A stretch of 64,000 nt of DNA from Tenrec ecaudatus (GCF_050624435.1 NC_134536.1:128968758-129032757), one strand, 5' to 3'. Shown: positions 48,464 to 59,359, numbered from the stretch's first letter. Translations and numbers: made by a program. The notes: generated by a model from the letters alone, not told the origin.

Positions 48464-51400
48464 TCACACGGGTGCCGGCCGCCGCCGAGCCATCGCGAGC
48501 TCGGGGAGCCCCGAGCCCCCCGGGCGGGGCAGCCCTGCCGCGGTTGCGCGGCGCCAGCTGCAGGTCAGGAGCACGTCCAGCAGCAGGAGTTTGAAAAGCA
48601 GCAGCCGCAGCGCCTCCAGGCGCAGGACCTGGCCAGGCGTCCCTGCGGGAGAAGAGGCGGGGTGGGAGCCCGTGGGCGGGGCTCTGTCCTTGCTCCCGCC
48701 CCACCCCGGCCCTGTGCCGTCCTCCTTCCGGGAGAGCATCTCCTGACATCCAAACTCTGCAATAAATGCCTTCCTCCAAATAACCCAAACTCACTGCCAT
48801 TGCCCCCACGTCCTCACCTAGCGACCCTGTTGGACAGGGTAGACCTGCCCCTGTGGACTTCAGGGACTGAAACTCACCCACCCTGTCTGTCTGCTGGGGA
48901 GTGAGTGGCTGCGGGCTTCAAACTGCTGACCTTGTGGGGCTGCAGCCCCACCTGCCCTCTGACCCACAGACCCAGGTCAGCCTGTGCCCCCACCCAACAA
49001 TCACTCCGCCCTTGAGGACCCAGCTCCTTAGCCCATTCCTACCCCAGTACTCACCCCCGAGAGGTTCTCTGCCACAGGTCCTGGCTGAGGAAGCCTCTCC
49101 TGCTAGCCAAGAGAAGGGAGTGGGTTACTGGGCATGGCCCTGACCATGGAGCTCCGCTTCCCCTATCCTCAGGCCCTGGCACTGAGCCGGTGTTCAGGCT
49201 CTGTGGGACAAATGTATACAGGAGCCAGTAGCAAGTGCCCTGAGTCTGTGGGCTACGATTCTTCAGAAAGACCCAGAGCTCCCCTCCTCCTCCCTAGGTC
49301 CCCACCACCCCTGTTCTGTGCCCTGGTGGGACTGAGGTGTCTCAGTGACTTCAGACAAGGCACAGGGCATTGACTTAACAAACATTCCCATTTGATAGGT
49401 GAAAACACGAGGAAATCCTGAGAAAGAAGTCAGTCGTAATAATAGCTGATGCTGGACATGTGACTTAACCTTCCTGTGCCTCAGTTTCCTCGCTGAGAAT
49501 GGGAAAATGATAGAACCCATCTCGTCATATGAAATATAGGTCTTTGTACTCCCCTACAGCAGTGGTTCTCAACCTTCCTCATGCCCCAACCCTTTCATAC
49601 AGTTCCTCATGTGGTGGTGACCCCCCAACCATCACTGTCATTTTGTTACTGTTATGAATTGGGCAACCCCTGTGAAAGGGTCATTTGACCCCAAAGGGGT
49701 CGCGACCCACAGGTTGAGAATCGCTACTCTAAGGTATGACTGATGATTTTGAACTGCTCACCCAATACTACACCACCAGCACTCCTTAAGTGGAAATATA
49801 TATATATATAATATACATCACCATGCATCAGCCCTAGAGGAAGAAGAAGTCATACAAGAGAACCCAGATCGTATAGTTGTAAATCTCAGGTCCTGCAGCC
49901 ACTCTGCTCTGAGCTCACCTGGATGGTCTGCTCTTGAACCCCTGATGTTCCTGGGGCTTGGAGCCTGCCCTCCTTCCCACCACAGCAGAGGTCCAGAGTA
50001 GCCCCAGCATGTGTGAAAGGGGACAGAGAGTTTCTGCAGGGCTCCAGGCTCCATCCTCACCTGACAGCTGTAAGGGCTGTGTGCTCTGGCTGCCGCTCTC
50101 AGTCCCAGACCCCGCGTGGCAGACCAAGGACTCCCAGGCCACCAGCTCCTCAGAGGGCAGGGAGAGCTGGGCCAGGTTAGTCCAGCTGCCATCTGCTGCT
50201 GGGGAAGGGCCGTAGGTGAAAGCATCCAGGGCACTGCCATTGCCAGCTGAGAACCAGATGGGGCTGTCAAGGCCAGGGGGTAAGACATCAAAGACCAGGC
50301 AGACCACCAGTGTCTGTTGCTTCCCGTCCACCACTAGCGTGATCGGTGGGACCAAAGAGGGGAAAGGTGTAGCCCCCACACCTGCAAGAAAGCACACACA
50401 TATAGGGGGTAGATCATTCTGTTTCTGCCCCACAGGTCAGTACTCACTGAAGGCTGGCATCTGCGTCTCTATCAGCCCATCTATTCTTCTGCTATCCATC
50501 CATCGATCCTACCACGCACACAGCCTTTTCTCCCATCAAACCATCCTTCTAGCCGCCCTTCTCTTTTCCATTCTTCCATCTGTCTAGCCACCCTGCTCTC
50601 TTCCATTCACCCTTCTTAGCTTCCATCTCTAGTCCTATCTACTGATCCCTCTATCCTGTCTATGACGGGCACTGGGGTTGGAGTAGGCCCTGTCCGCCCT
50701 CAAGGGCCTCCGTCCCATGGGAAAGGCAGGTTCACAAACAAATCATTATAATTCCAGGTTGTGCCATTCTCGGGAGAGTGATTACCTCCGGGAATAAAGG
50801 GAAGGAAATAGGATCTGGAATGAGATCAAAGGAAGTTTCAAAGGTGCTCATAACTTTTAAAAAAAAAAGAAGAAAGAAAAAAAGCTTGATTAAGATACAG
50901 CAAAATGTTAGCATGTGGAGGGGGTATGTGTGTTTGTGGCATTATGTTCATGTCCTTACTGTTGTTCTTTTTACCTTTCATAATTAAAATTTTTAATAAA
51001 AATATACATTTAAAATAACTGTTAAAAATCATATGGGTACTAGAAGCCTTTGTTGTATATTTTTCTAGAATAGCCCTGATTTTCCCCATCATCTTACTCT
51101 TTTCTGCAAGGGGAACAAAACATTATTCTTGAATATTTGGATAGTTTCCCCTATCCGCGAAATCTCAAACCTTAAAATCTACAAACTGACTCCCACCATA
51201 ATTAAGTGCATCCAGGCTAAAGCAGTACTCCCACATTGGAGAGGTGATGCCCAAGACTCTTGTGGGGAGTACGGTGGGGGTGTGGCTCAGGAACGATTTC
51301 TGGAACGTCAAACAACTGGCCAAGGAGCTGGTAAGTGTCCCAGGCAGGACTTGAAACCAGGTCCATATGACTCCAACTTCCATGCTCATTCACGTGGACC

Positions 51401-52431
51401 TTGCTAACAGGTTTCCCCAGGACACAAGGGAGCACGTCTGGGGCATGGCCTCAGACAGAGTTGACTTGACTCCTGACTCCTCCACTTAATTCACTGGGTC
51501 TCCATTGTCCCATCGACATAATGGGGAACGTCACATCAGCTCCACCGATTGTTGTGCGGAGGTCATGAATGTAAAATGTCCTGATGAGGATGCGCCAACA
51601 TCATTACAATCCAGGATAATGCTGACAAGGCATCGCAAACAGAAGAATTATAGAGAAGCTGGGACTGAGCCTCGCTCCCACCTCCCCCAGGAAGCCCCCT
51701 GGGGTTGTTCCTCCTTTCAGAACTCACATGGCCTCTCCCAGCTCCACGTGAGTGTGGTGTATTTCTCCATGGGAAGAGAGTCTGTGACCTGCTGGGGGCC
51801 AACTTTAGATCAAGGAGAACCCCTGACCCACAGGTCCAAGACCTTCCTTTTCAAAACGTTCGCTCTTTGACTCTTGGTTTGATTTTCAGACATTGGGGTA
51901 ACTAGCCCTGGAAGTGGACAAGCACCCCGGGATCTAGGGGAGTGAACACAAGCCACCTGGAGTCCCTTCAGAATAGGGTGCTTTGATGTCAGAAGGCAGG
52001 GCCTCGCAATGTTGCTCGTGTCTCAGCAGCCCATTGGGCACACCCCAGTGCTGGCTACCCTAGGACCCAGCCCCATGGACCCCTAGCTACCTTGCTCTTA
52101 GTGCTCTCTCCCCCTAATTGGAGACTGCTTTTCCTATCAATGTGTGAACTTGGGGGGTGGAGGAGACATGGCACAGGGACCCCAGAGAGAGGTAGTTGGG
52201 AAGTGGGGCACAATGGGGAAAGGATCATGGTCCTTTGTGGGGCTCTTCAAGGGCCCCAAATGGCTCTTGTCCTGCCTCCTTGCATCCCACCCACACCCAA
52301 GCAGGCTCAGAATGAAGGGGTGGGCTTGGGCAATCTACTGGGAGACTAACAGGGGTCCAAGAAGGGAGCTCACCTGTGGGCAGAGCTGGACACCCGAGGA
52401 CCAGGAGAAGCACCAGCCACGGCTCGGCCAT
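48464..52431 (-). CDS. PTCRA: Pre-T-cell receptor alpha chain (pT-alpha), short-tail form
   Basis: pT-alpha pairs with TCR-beta and CD3 on immature thymocytes to form the pre-TCR that drives beta-selection. Four minus-strand exons: 52431-52374, 50381-50061, 49099-49055, 48642-48464. The sum is 603 nt, 200 codons plus stop (mouse about 206, human about 281). Signal peptide is about residues 1-20 (MAEPWLVLLLVLGCPALPTG). Exon 2 is the Ig-like domain with cysteines in VVCLVFDV and SLVCHAG, and the conserved IWFSAGNGSALDAFTYGPSP. The 45-nt exon 3 encodes the connecting peptide with a single cysteine (SARTCGREPLG) that would bond TCR-beta. The membrane segment (about 149-168) keeps Arg154, Lys159 and Asp164 (LRLLLFKLLLLDVLLTC). 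The cytoplasmic tail is only about 30 residues, rich in Arg and Pro. Phases agree. Confidence 0.94.
48775..48960 (-). repeat. AfroSINE-type SINE in a PTCRA intron
   Basis: AACCCAAACTCACTGCCATT, CTTCAAACTGCTGACCTTGT (reverse B box). Confidence 0.88.
49430..49540 (+). repeat. MIR relic
   Basis: CATGTGACTTAACCTTCCTG then TGCCTCAGTTTCCTCGCTGA is the MIR core/3' region. Confidence 0.75.
49560..49726. mobile_element. SPIN-type hAT MITE in a PTCRA intron
   Basis: 5' CAGTGGTTCTCAACCT; 3' GGGGTCGCGACCCACAGGTT, then GAGAATCGCTA. Internal structure parallels 29451-29639, including the same internal junction between the TTACTGTTATGAATT block and CCCCTGTGAAAGGGTC. Flanks CCCTACAG/CTCTAAGG give only 5 of 8 matching bases for the expected 8-bp duplication. 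Confidence 0.88.
51305..51640. repeat. MIR relics in PTCRA intron 1
   Basis: A minus-orientation piece at about 51305-51395 (GGACTTGAAACCAGGTCCAT) and a plus-orientation piece at about 51440-51640 (CACTGGGTCTCCATTGTCCC). Confidence 0.55.
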
Positions 52432-52540
52432 GACCTACCCAGAGGAGGCAGGATCCAGCTGCAGACCCAAGGTGTGGGCTGGGGCAGGAGGTGCCCACAA
52501 GACTGCCTTCCAGGCCCAGCCCCAGCTGCACCTCAGCTGC
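52432..52540 (-). promoter_or_regulatory. PTCRA: PTCRA proximal promoter with clustered E-boxes
   Basis: Three CAGCTG E-boxes (52456-52461, 52523-52528, 52534-52539) lie within 110 bp upstream of the start codon. E-proteins (E2A/HEB) are known activators of this gene. No TATA box seen. Function inferred. Confidence 0.45.
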
Positions 52541-53350
52541 TCTGCCACCAAGCCGTTTTCCCAAGTGAGAGGCCCCTCCCCTCTGCACCCTACCCCCTAC
52601 ACCCAGTCCTCTCTCAGGAGAGAGCTCTCTCTCCCACACTAGAAGCCAAATGCCCACATCCCTGCCTTCTGAAGAGGACTTCATGGTCTGCAGAGTAATT
52701 TGCCATGCCCTGGCCCTTGCAGAAACCAACTCTTTTTTTCAAGATAAAGAGTTTACAAAAGGCCTTTTCAGTGATCCCATTAAATTCAGCTATAGCTCTC
52801 ATTTTGACCTTGAAATATCTTTTTTTTTCTTTTGTAACCTGCATTATATTGGTTGCTTGGGGGATGAGTACACAAACATTATGAACAATTTGCACACAGT
52901 TCTTAGAGGCGTGCACCCAAATCCTAAAATGGCCTGTCGATACAATTCGTTTCTAAATTCCAGTGACTTTACAGCTTTAAAATTTGGAGCTATTTTTTAA
53001 AAGAGGTAATCAAGTACCAATATCTTCAATTGTTAATCAGCGGATACGTTTGAAGTCCCGCTAATTCACACTTTACGGTCACATCCCCTGCACATTCAGT
53101 TCAACCCTTCTCAGCACGTCGTAGCAAAGTGATCTGGAAGACTGGTCTTCCACGAGGGAAGGCGGCAGAGGATGCACACAGTGCAGACAAGAAACCCAGG
53201 ACGACAGAAGGGTATCCAGACACAATTCTGTTCAAAACAAGACAAAGCATGGAGGAACCGGGATGTGAGTCCTGGCATCTGCTTCTATAAAGACAAAGCA
53301 TGGAAGCATTTGAAATGTTCAACTGATGCAAATGCGGGACAGTGACTGCA
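52541..53350. other. PTCRA upstream DNA, no gene recognised
   Basis: Frames of about 100-116 codons on both strands at 52614-53000 resemble no family known to me. The right edge may be the far 3' UTR of the HMGN1 copy. Confidence 0.45.
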
Positions 53351-53399
53351 AACTGCCATTAAGCTATGTTTAGTAGGAGGGACACAGAAACTCCCCCCC

Positions 53400-54194
53400 A
53401 CCCCATGGAATGTTATTTGACACCCAAGACGGTCAAATCTTCCCACAACTCAACATCCCATTCTTTTCTGCTTGCACCAAAAACCAAACGACCAGTAAAT
53501 GGCTTCACGTCGACCAGAAAGCATTCCCACTTAAAAACACGGGGATGGAGTGGGGTCGACTGTCGCTTACAATGTCCCCAGAGCTATGAAGAACTTGCAT
53601 TTACCAAATCGTGGATACACACATTCCTCTGGATTGGACAAGAAGGGAGCTAACAGGGCCAACTGATAGGAAGACATGGTAGGTGAACATTCAGCAGACT
53701 TTTTTTTTTCTAGTTCTTTAAAAAAAAATAATTTTATTAGGGGCTCATACAACTCTTAACACAATCCATACATACATCAATCGTGTAAAGCACATCTGTA
53801 CAGTCACTGCCCTCATCATTCTCAAAACATTTGCTCTCTACTTAAGCCCCCGGCATCAGATCCGCATTTTTCCCCTCCCTCCCCGTTCCCCGCTCCCTGA
53901 ACATTCAGCAGACTTGGCTTCTTCTCCTGCTTCCTCAGACGCTAGGCGTTCTTAGTTTTTTGTGTCTCCATTTCCAGCAGGTGAGTCTGGGTTGGTTTCT
54001 TGGTTGGCTGCTTCAACTGGTTTTCCTTTTACTTCCTTTTCCCTCTGGCTGCACTTTTTGGTCTGAAGATTCATCCTTTTCTGCTGCCTCCACGTTTGCA
54101 GGCGCAGGTTGAACTGAGAACCCCGCTCAGCTCCTTTTGGTTCCTCCTGCACCACTCCTCCGGCCAGCCCCCAGCTGACCTTCCTTTTGCGCAT
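53400..54194 (-). pseudogene. HMGN1: HMGN1 (HMG-14) processed pseudogene, split by an L1
   Basis: HMGN1 is a nucleosome-binding chromatin protein. On the minus strand the copy starts MRKRKVS (ATG at 54194), then shows EEPK. After a frameshift comes the KDESSDQKVQ-like block, and in another frame VKGKPVEAANQET, a stop (TAA near 53954), and the acidic end ASEEAGEEAKS. No introns break it. 3' UTR-like sequence (AATCCAGAGGAAT, GGTAAATGCAAGTT) continues beyond the L1 inserted at 53702-53897. The frameshifts and early stop show it is not coding. The 3' limit is uncertain. Confidence 0.85.
53702..53897 (-). mobile_element. 5'-truncated L1 inside the HMGN1 pseudogene
   Basis: Minus-orientation L1 end (TTTTATTAGGGGCTCATACA). 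Exact 18-bp duplication TGAACATTCAGCAGACTT at 53684-53701 and 53898-53915. Confidence 0.94.
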
Positions 54195-54419
54195 GTTGGT
54201 TGTGGGGAGGCCGCCAGATGCCTGGGGACCTTGAAGTACCACTCTGCCCACTGCCCCAAATGCTAGGACCTGAAATACCTTCTAGGCATAAAACAATAAG
54301 AGATTCAATAATTAAAAGACACGGGACTAAGATGCTCTTTGAAGTATTAATTTTTAAAAACAATAAAGTAGAAACAGTATACATGCTTAGCACTTAAAAC
54401 AAAAACAAAGCCAAATTCA

Positions 54420-54620
54420 CTGCTGTGAAGTAGGACTGCCCCTGTGGGTTTCTTTTCTTTTTTTTTTTAGCCCCTGTGGGTTTCTGAAATTACATACCTT
54501 TATGGGAGTAGAAAGCCTCTTCTTTAACCCTTAGAGCCACTGGTGGTTTTGAACTGCTCACCTTGAGGTTAGCAGCTTGATATTTAACCCACCTTGCTAG
54601 CAGGGCCCCACCTTGCTAGC
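54420..54620 (-). repeat. AfroSINE-type SINE, partly duplicated
   Basis: CCCCTGTGGGTTTCT appears twice, around a T-run. Then GTTTTGAACTGCTCACCTTG and a tandem CCTTGCTAGCAGGG. Confidence 0.7.
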
Positions 54621-54704
54621 AGGGCTCCTGGCTTAGCTTTAGGGGAATGAATTAAGGTTTGGTGCACTTAAAAGTATATTACTGTATATTATTCATTGAA
54701 AAAA

Positions 54705-54895
54705 ATAAAACGCACTGCCATCCAGTTGCTGTCGACTCACGGTGACCCTACAGGACAGGGTAGAACTGGCCTGTGGGTTTCAGAGACTATTTACGGGAGT
54801 TGAAAGCCTCACCTTTCTCCCGTGGAGCAGCTGGTGGATTGGAGCTGCTGACCTGGTTTTAATAACTCTATGGATCACCCATTAGGCTGCTGGGG
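54705..54895 (-). repeat. AfroSINE-type SINE, near full length
   Basis: CAGTTGCTGTCGACTCACGG, GACAGGGTAGAACTGGCCTG, GGTGGATTGGAGCTGCTGAC. Confidence 0.88.
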
Positions 54896-54959
54896 CTTCT
54901 TATGTGAGAGCACAGTCTTTAAAACCATGTTTTCAAGGACCGTTTAATGACATTGGGTG

Positions 54960-55140
54960 CAGAATTGAGTTGGGTTAAGAGCACAGCCTGTGATTCCAGG
55001 CCCGATCCTGTCACTCAGTAGAAGTGTGATTTTCAGGAGCATCTTTTCTTCCCCAATCCTCCGTCACATCTGTGACAGGGGGATAGGAATTTCTCAAAGG
55101 AATATTGTGAGGGTGAAGCAAAATGACCCATGAAGCAGGC
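54960..55140 (+). repeat. MIR relic
   Basis: CCTGTCACTCAGTAGAAGTG, ATATTGTGAGGGTGAAGCAA. Confidence 0.55.
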
Positions 55141-55317
55141 TTAATGCCGCTTTTATACATAAGAAGGAATCATCAAATGTTCTCTCATTTTGTTACAACC
55201 AACAGGAGGTTTAAACAAACAGTACACAAACCTAAATAGACAATAAATGCTCAAATTTGTATGAGAAATGTATAGATATTTCTGGAAGGAAGCTAATGGT
55301 TATTTCTGCCAATTTAT

Positions 55318-56220
55318 TTTATATATATGGTTTTATTAACATATCCAACACAATCCAATAAATCTAGTATATCCATTCACATTCAATTTTGTTGTTCAAT
55401 CCCATCGAATGAGGTGACACAGTCATCATTGCATCAGCTCCCCATTCTGCTCCTTCTCCCCCTCCCCCTTCCCACACCCTCAGGGAACCATTACTCTGTA
55501 ACTATTTATGAAGGGTTGACTTTCATGTACCACATAATCTTAATATGCAAGGGAACATATGCAAATCTAACTCAGTTAATGAAGTAAAACACATAAAAAC
55601 CATAATAATAAGGGGAGGAAGTGTTAAAGAAGGAGAGGGTAGTTATGTAGTTCCTCAGTGTCATACCACAACCTGGATTTATCATCCCTTCCATGTGGCC
55701 CTTCCGACAGGGACTACCCAATTATCTTATGGTGGGTCTAGGGTCTCCTCTACATCCATGCCCCTTCACATCAACTTGACTGGTGTGTTTGGACTTCTGA
55801 TACCTCTTCCCTTCAACACCTCGTGATCACACAGGCTGGTGTGCTTCTTCCACGGGGGCTTTGTTGCTTCCCTGCTAGATGGCTGCTTGCTTAACTATAA
55901 GCCTTTAAGCCCCAGATGCTGTATCTTTCGATAGCCAGGCACCATCAGCTTTCTTCACTACATTTGCTTATGCACCCATTTTGTCTTCAGGGATCATGTC
56001 AGAAAGGGGAGTATCATATAATGCCACACTGTTAGAACAAACTATTCTTGTATTGAGGCAAGATTTAAGTAGAGTTCCAAAGTCCATCTGCTTCATTTGT
56101 GTTTACATATATAAATATATACATACATATGTCAACAAATACTTTTATATTTATATATTTACATATATACACATCTATAGTTTTATATATATATCTTTTA
56201 CTTACTTTATGACATGTTGA
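55318..56220 (-). mobile_element. Diverged L1 3' UTR copy (older subfamily)
   Basis: Right part follows the same module order as the younger copies (CACCTCGTGATCACACAGGC, CGATAGCCAGGCACCATCAG, TTTGTCTTCAGGGATCATGT). The left end is a distinct 3' terminus (GGTTTTATTAACATATCCAA). AT-rich end near 56100-56210. Confidence 0.8.
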
Positions 56221-56824
56221 ATAGAAAACTGATGTGCTCAGTCAACCTTCACCCACTTCTCAATTATAAATAAATAGAAATAAGACTACAAAAAATACCA
56301 ATATCACTTTTTTTAACCAATACCACTTTTAAAATTGTGTAGAAATTGTTAAGTGGGAGCCTAGTTTGCTGTGCAAATTTACACCTAAAACACAACAATT
56401 TAAAACAGTAATTCTAAATGTGATAATTAATAAAGCCATGAAAGTATCAGGAAAATCAATAAATTAAATTGCATATGTGTCAACATTCATTTAATCATTC
56501 CTTGTTAGACATTGGGTTTTCCAATTTGGGATCATAAATATCGTTGTGCACAAAGCTTTTCCAAATTTACATTTAATTTTTAATAGATACTGGCTGAAAG
56601 ATCTGTGTGTGTAAGACTCCGGAAATACATCTGCTGTCTTAATTTATGTTCGACTACAATGTGTTGATAAGGCATTCATTCTCCATTAGCATGGGACATT
56701 TCTTTTTTACTGTTTCAAAAAATTTTCCACTTGACCAGTTCAAAATGGTATATTTCATTTCCCCGATTGTGAGCCGGTCTCAGTTCGTTATTCCCTTGAT
56801 TGTCTGTGTATTACCCTCTTTTAC
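56221..56824. other. AT-rich intergenic DNA, nothing recognised
   Basis: May include old LINE sequence (GGGATCATAAATATCGTTGT) but not confidently assigned. Confidence 0.45.
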
Positions 56825-57005
56825 AACTCAGTGCCCTGGCGTCACTTCAGGACCACAGGCAAACTGCCCTTTTGGGTTTCTGAGACTTCAGATCTTTATG
56901 AGAACAGACAGCCTCTTCCGTTTCCCTTGGAGCTGCTGGTGGGTTCGAACCCCAGGACCCTGTGGTTAGTAGTTCCATGCTTAGCCCACGATGCCATCAG
57001 AGCTC
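56825..57005 (-). repeat. AfroSINE-type SINE, near full length
   Basis: TCTGAGACTTCAGATCTTTA, GGTGGGTTCGAACCCCAGGA (reverse B box). Confidence 0.85.
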
Positions 57006-57159
57006 CTCTGCCCGCTTCAGGATTTGATGATTTTATACAACCTTTCACATAGTTAAAAACTCTGGGAGATTGCTATTGCTGGAGCCCCTTCCCCAAGGCA
57101 CGGGTCCCCTTTCATTCCACTCTCCTTGTTCAAACGTAAGGGTTCTTGTTTTGTAGGAA

Positions 57160-57960
57160 CCAACACACCATCCTGCGCAGGAACGGGCCCCCTTTCAGCT
57201 CCTCTTCTCGTGGTTCCTTGTGCTTTGAATGCCCCTCCCGCGCGCGCACGTGCAACTCCATCCGAAACGAATGTCAGAGTGCGGTGGAAGAGGAGCCTCT
57301 TAATTCTTTGCCACAAAGAGCCAACTAACTAGCCCGGGACCGTTCGCAGAGCGTCCTTCCCGCCCTGGGGGCCTCGAAGCCTCCCGCGTGACCCGCGGAG
57401 CCCGCAAGGGCTTTCATTTCCCACGACTCCACCCCACCCCGTGCCAGTGGACGGTTAATTTAATCATCGTGTGGATGGCACTCTCTTGACCTTCCGGAGG
57501 GAGCCCCGAAAGCCAGAAGGGCGCGTCGCCCCTCCCCCCAGCCCCCACCCCCGTCCCCCCCCACCCCCGTCCCCCACCCCTCGGCGCCTGGAGGCCGCCC
57601 GCGCCGCGGGTTCCCAGGCGCAGCCGGCGCAGATGCGCGCACACTCGCGGTCGGGGTTGGAACCCCCAGCGGAGGGGAGAGTGGGGGGAATGCAGGTGGC
57701 CTCAACGACCCTCCCGCTTTCCAGCCTGGGGCGGCCACATGACAGGTGGGGAAAAACGCCCCGTCAGGTCCTTTCAGACTTCAAGCCCTTTCCCAGGGCG
57801 GGAAGCTGGCGAATTCCCAGCGCCGGGCGCCGTCCTCTCTCCGCAGCCTGCGAGACTGGGTCTGGGCCTCGCTGGGCCTCTCCCAGCGCAAACCTGCGGG
57901 GAAGGGCTGGGGGTGGGCGGGGAGGGGGGCGTCTCTCTGACCACAGCCCTGCTGTGGGCT
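57160..57960. promoter_or_regulatory. Unassigned CpG-island-like block
   Basis: Dense CpG (for example CCCGCGCGCGCACGTGCAAC near 57237, CGCCCGCGCCGCGGGTTCCC near 57596, GCGCAGATGCGCGCACACTC near 57625). It lies about 5 kb upstream of PTCRA with no gene I can attach. Frames crossing it are GC artefacts as far as I can tell. Could be an alternative promoter, an enhancer, or the start of a non-coding transcript. Confidence 0.6.
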
Positions 57961-58149
57961 CCGACCTGGTCTTCACATCGCTTACCTCCCATCTGACCGT
58001 CTTGCTGACTCCAACGATGAGCTAGCCCCCTAGGGTACAGGTGGTCGAACCCTTGCAGCCCAGGTGCATTGACCGTGCCCACTGGGACCTGAAGTTCAGA
58101 GGATGAAGGTTGATCTTCATACCCCCCCACCCCCACCCCCACCGCAGGA

Positions 58150-58440
58150 ACTATTTACCCTCTGTGTTTCTTCTTCAGTTTCATTGGCACTTCATCCACA
58201 TTTCATACAATTCGATAGTTCAATCAGGACCAAAATCAATTTTAGAACATTTCTTCTTTATACTCCTTTTTAATAGTGTAATTATTTTTTTTAATTGTGG
58301 CAAAAATATGCACAACAAAACGTTCTCCGATTCAACCCCTGTGTAATTCATAGCCTTTTCCAAATGGTCCCACCACCGTGAACATCAACTCCATGCCCTG
58401 AGCAAAACCTCTTCCTCCTTCACCCATGGTAACCACGGTC
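58150..58440 (-). mobile_element. Ancient L1 remnant
   Basis: ATCAATTTTAGAACATTTCT, CAAATGGTCCCACCACCGTG: typical of old mammalian L1 3' sequence in reverse. Confidence 0.5.
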
Positions 58441-58719
58441 AACTTCATCAGTATTCTTGATAGCTAAGTGCCTTTTAAAAGGGATGGATATACATCATCA
58501 CAATCAGTTCTGGAGCTTCCTCCCCTCCTCTCTGTTGACAGCTGAGGAAATGGAGGGTCAAAATCAATCTATGGTCTATCACTGGGGAGGCTCGGGGAGG
58601 CAAGGGGGCCAGGGGGGGAGGGGAGCATGCCAGCAGTTCGTCACAGAGATGGTCTGTGTCCAAAGCTCTTTTCACAAGGTCGCCGGGCAGACGAACTTCA
58701 ATCTGAACACCCATCTCAG

Positions 58720-59105
58720 CAAGCTGCTGCACTGGGCAAATCTGCTGCACAAGCTCTTTTTTTTTTATTTAATAAATCTTTTTATTGGGGCTCATACAAC
58801 TCTTATCACAATCCATACATACATCAATTAGGCAAAGCACTCTTATACATTCGTTGCCCTTGTCATTCTCAAAATTCACCTTCCACCTGGGTTCCTGGAA
58901 TCAGCTCGTTTTCCATTTTTTCCCCTCCCCACAAGCTCTCTTTAAAGTGCTGGAGAGCAAGGAGGTCACTTGGAGGACTCAGGCGGGCCTGACTCATGCC
59001 AGGCTATCTTCAGTGTCGACTCCACTCCCATGAAGATGGGCACCAACAGGGAGGACTGAAGAGGAGGGAATGGACTTAAATGATTGGGTTGGTGAAGAAT
59101 ATTGA
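58720..59105 (+). mobile_element. RTE ORF2 fragment interrupted by L1
   Basis: TGCACTGGGCAAATCTGCTG before the L1 and TCTTTAAAGTGCTGGAGAGC then GGTCACTTGGAGGACTCAGG after it are contiguous in RTE. Confidence 0.75.
58758..58929 (-). mobile_element. 5'-truncated L1 in RTE
   Basis: TTTTATTGGGGCTCATACAA end; exact 10-bp duplication CACAAGCTCT at 58748-58757 and 58930-58939. Confidence 0.92.
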
Positions 59106-59359
59106 CAGGACTTTTGTTGGCCCCTGTTCTATGCCAGACTGGGGCAGGGGGAGAGGAGGGGAGGGTAATAAGACAAAGATGCTTGCAGTCATTAAGGATG
59201 GGGGGGTGGGGTGGAAGACAAGTTTGTAAACAAGCAATGTGGAGGTTCACAGGTGTTGTGACTGAAGTGTGCGTGTGAGTGTGTGCACACGCACTCAGGA
59301 ATCGAGACAGGAGTCTGGGGGAGGGGGGAGCACATTCCTCTGGAGTAGGGGTACCAGAA

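Noticed and set aside
53440-53531. Two CSL/RBPJ-like sites (TGTGGGAA core, minus strand) about 1 kb upstream of PTCRA, a Notch target
   Set aside because: They fall in the 3' UTR part of the HMGN1 processed pseudogene, so they are probably coincidental.
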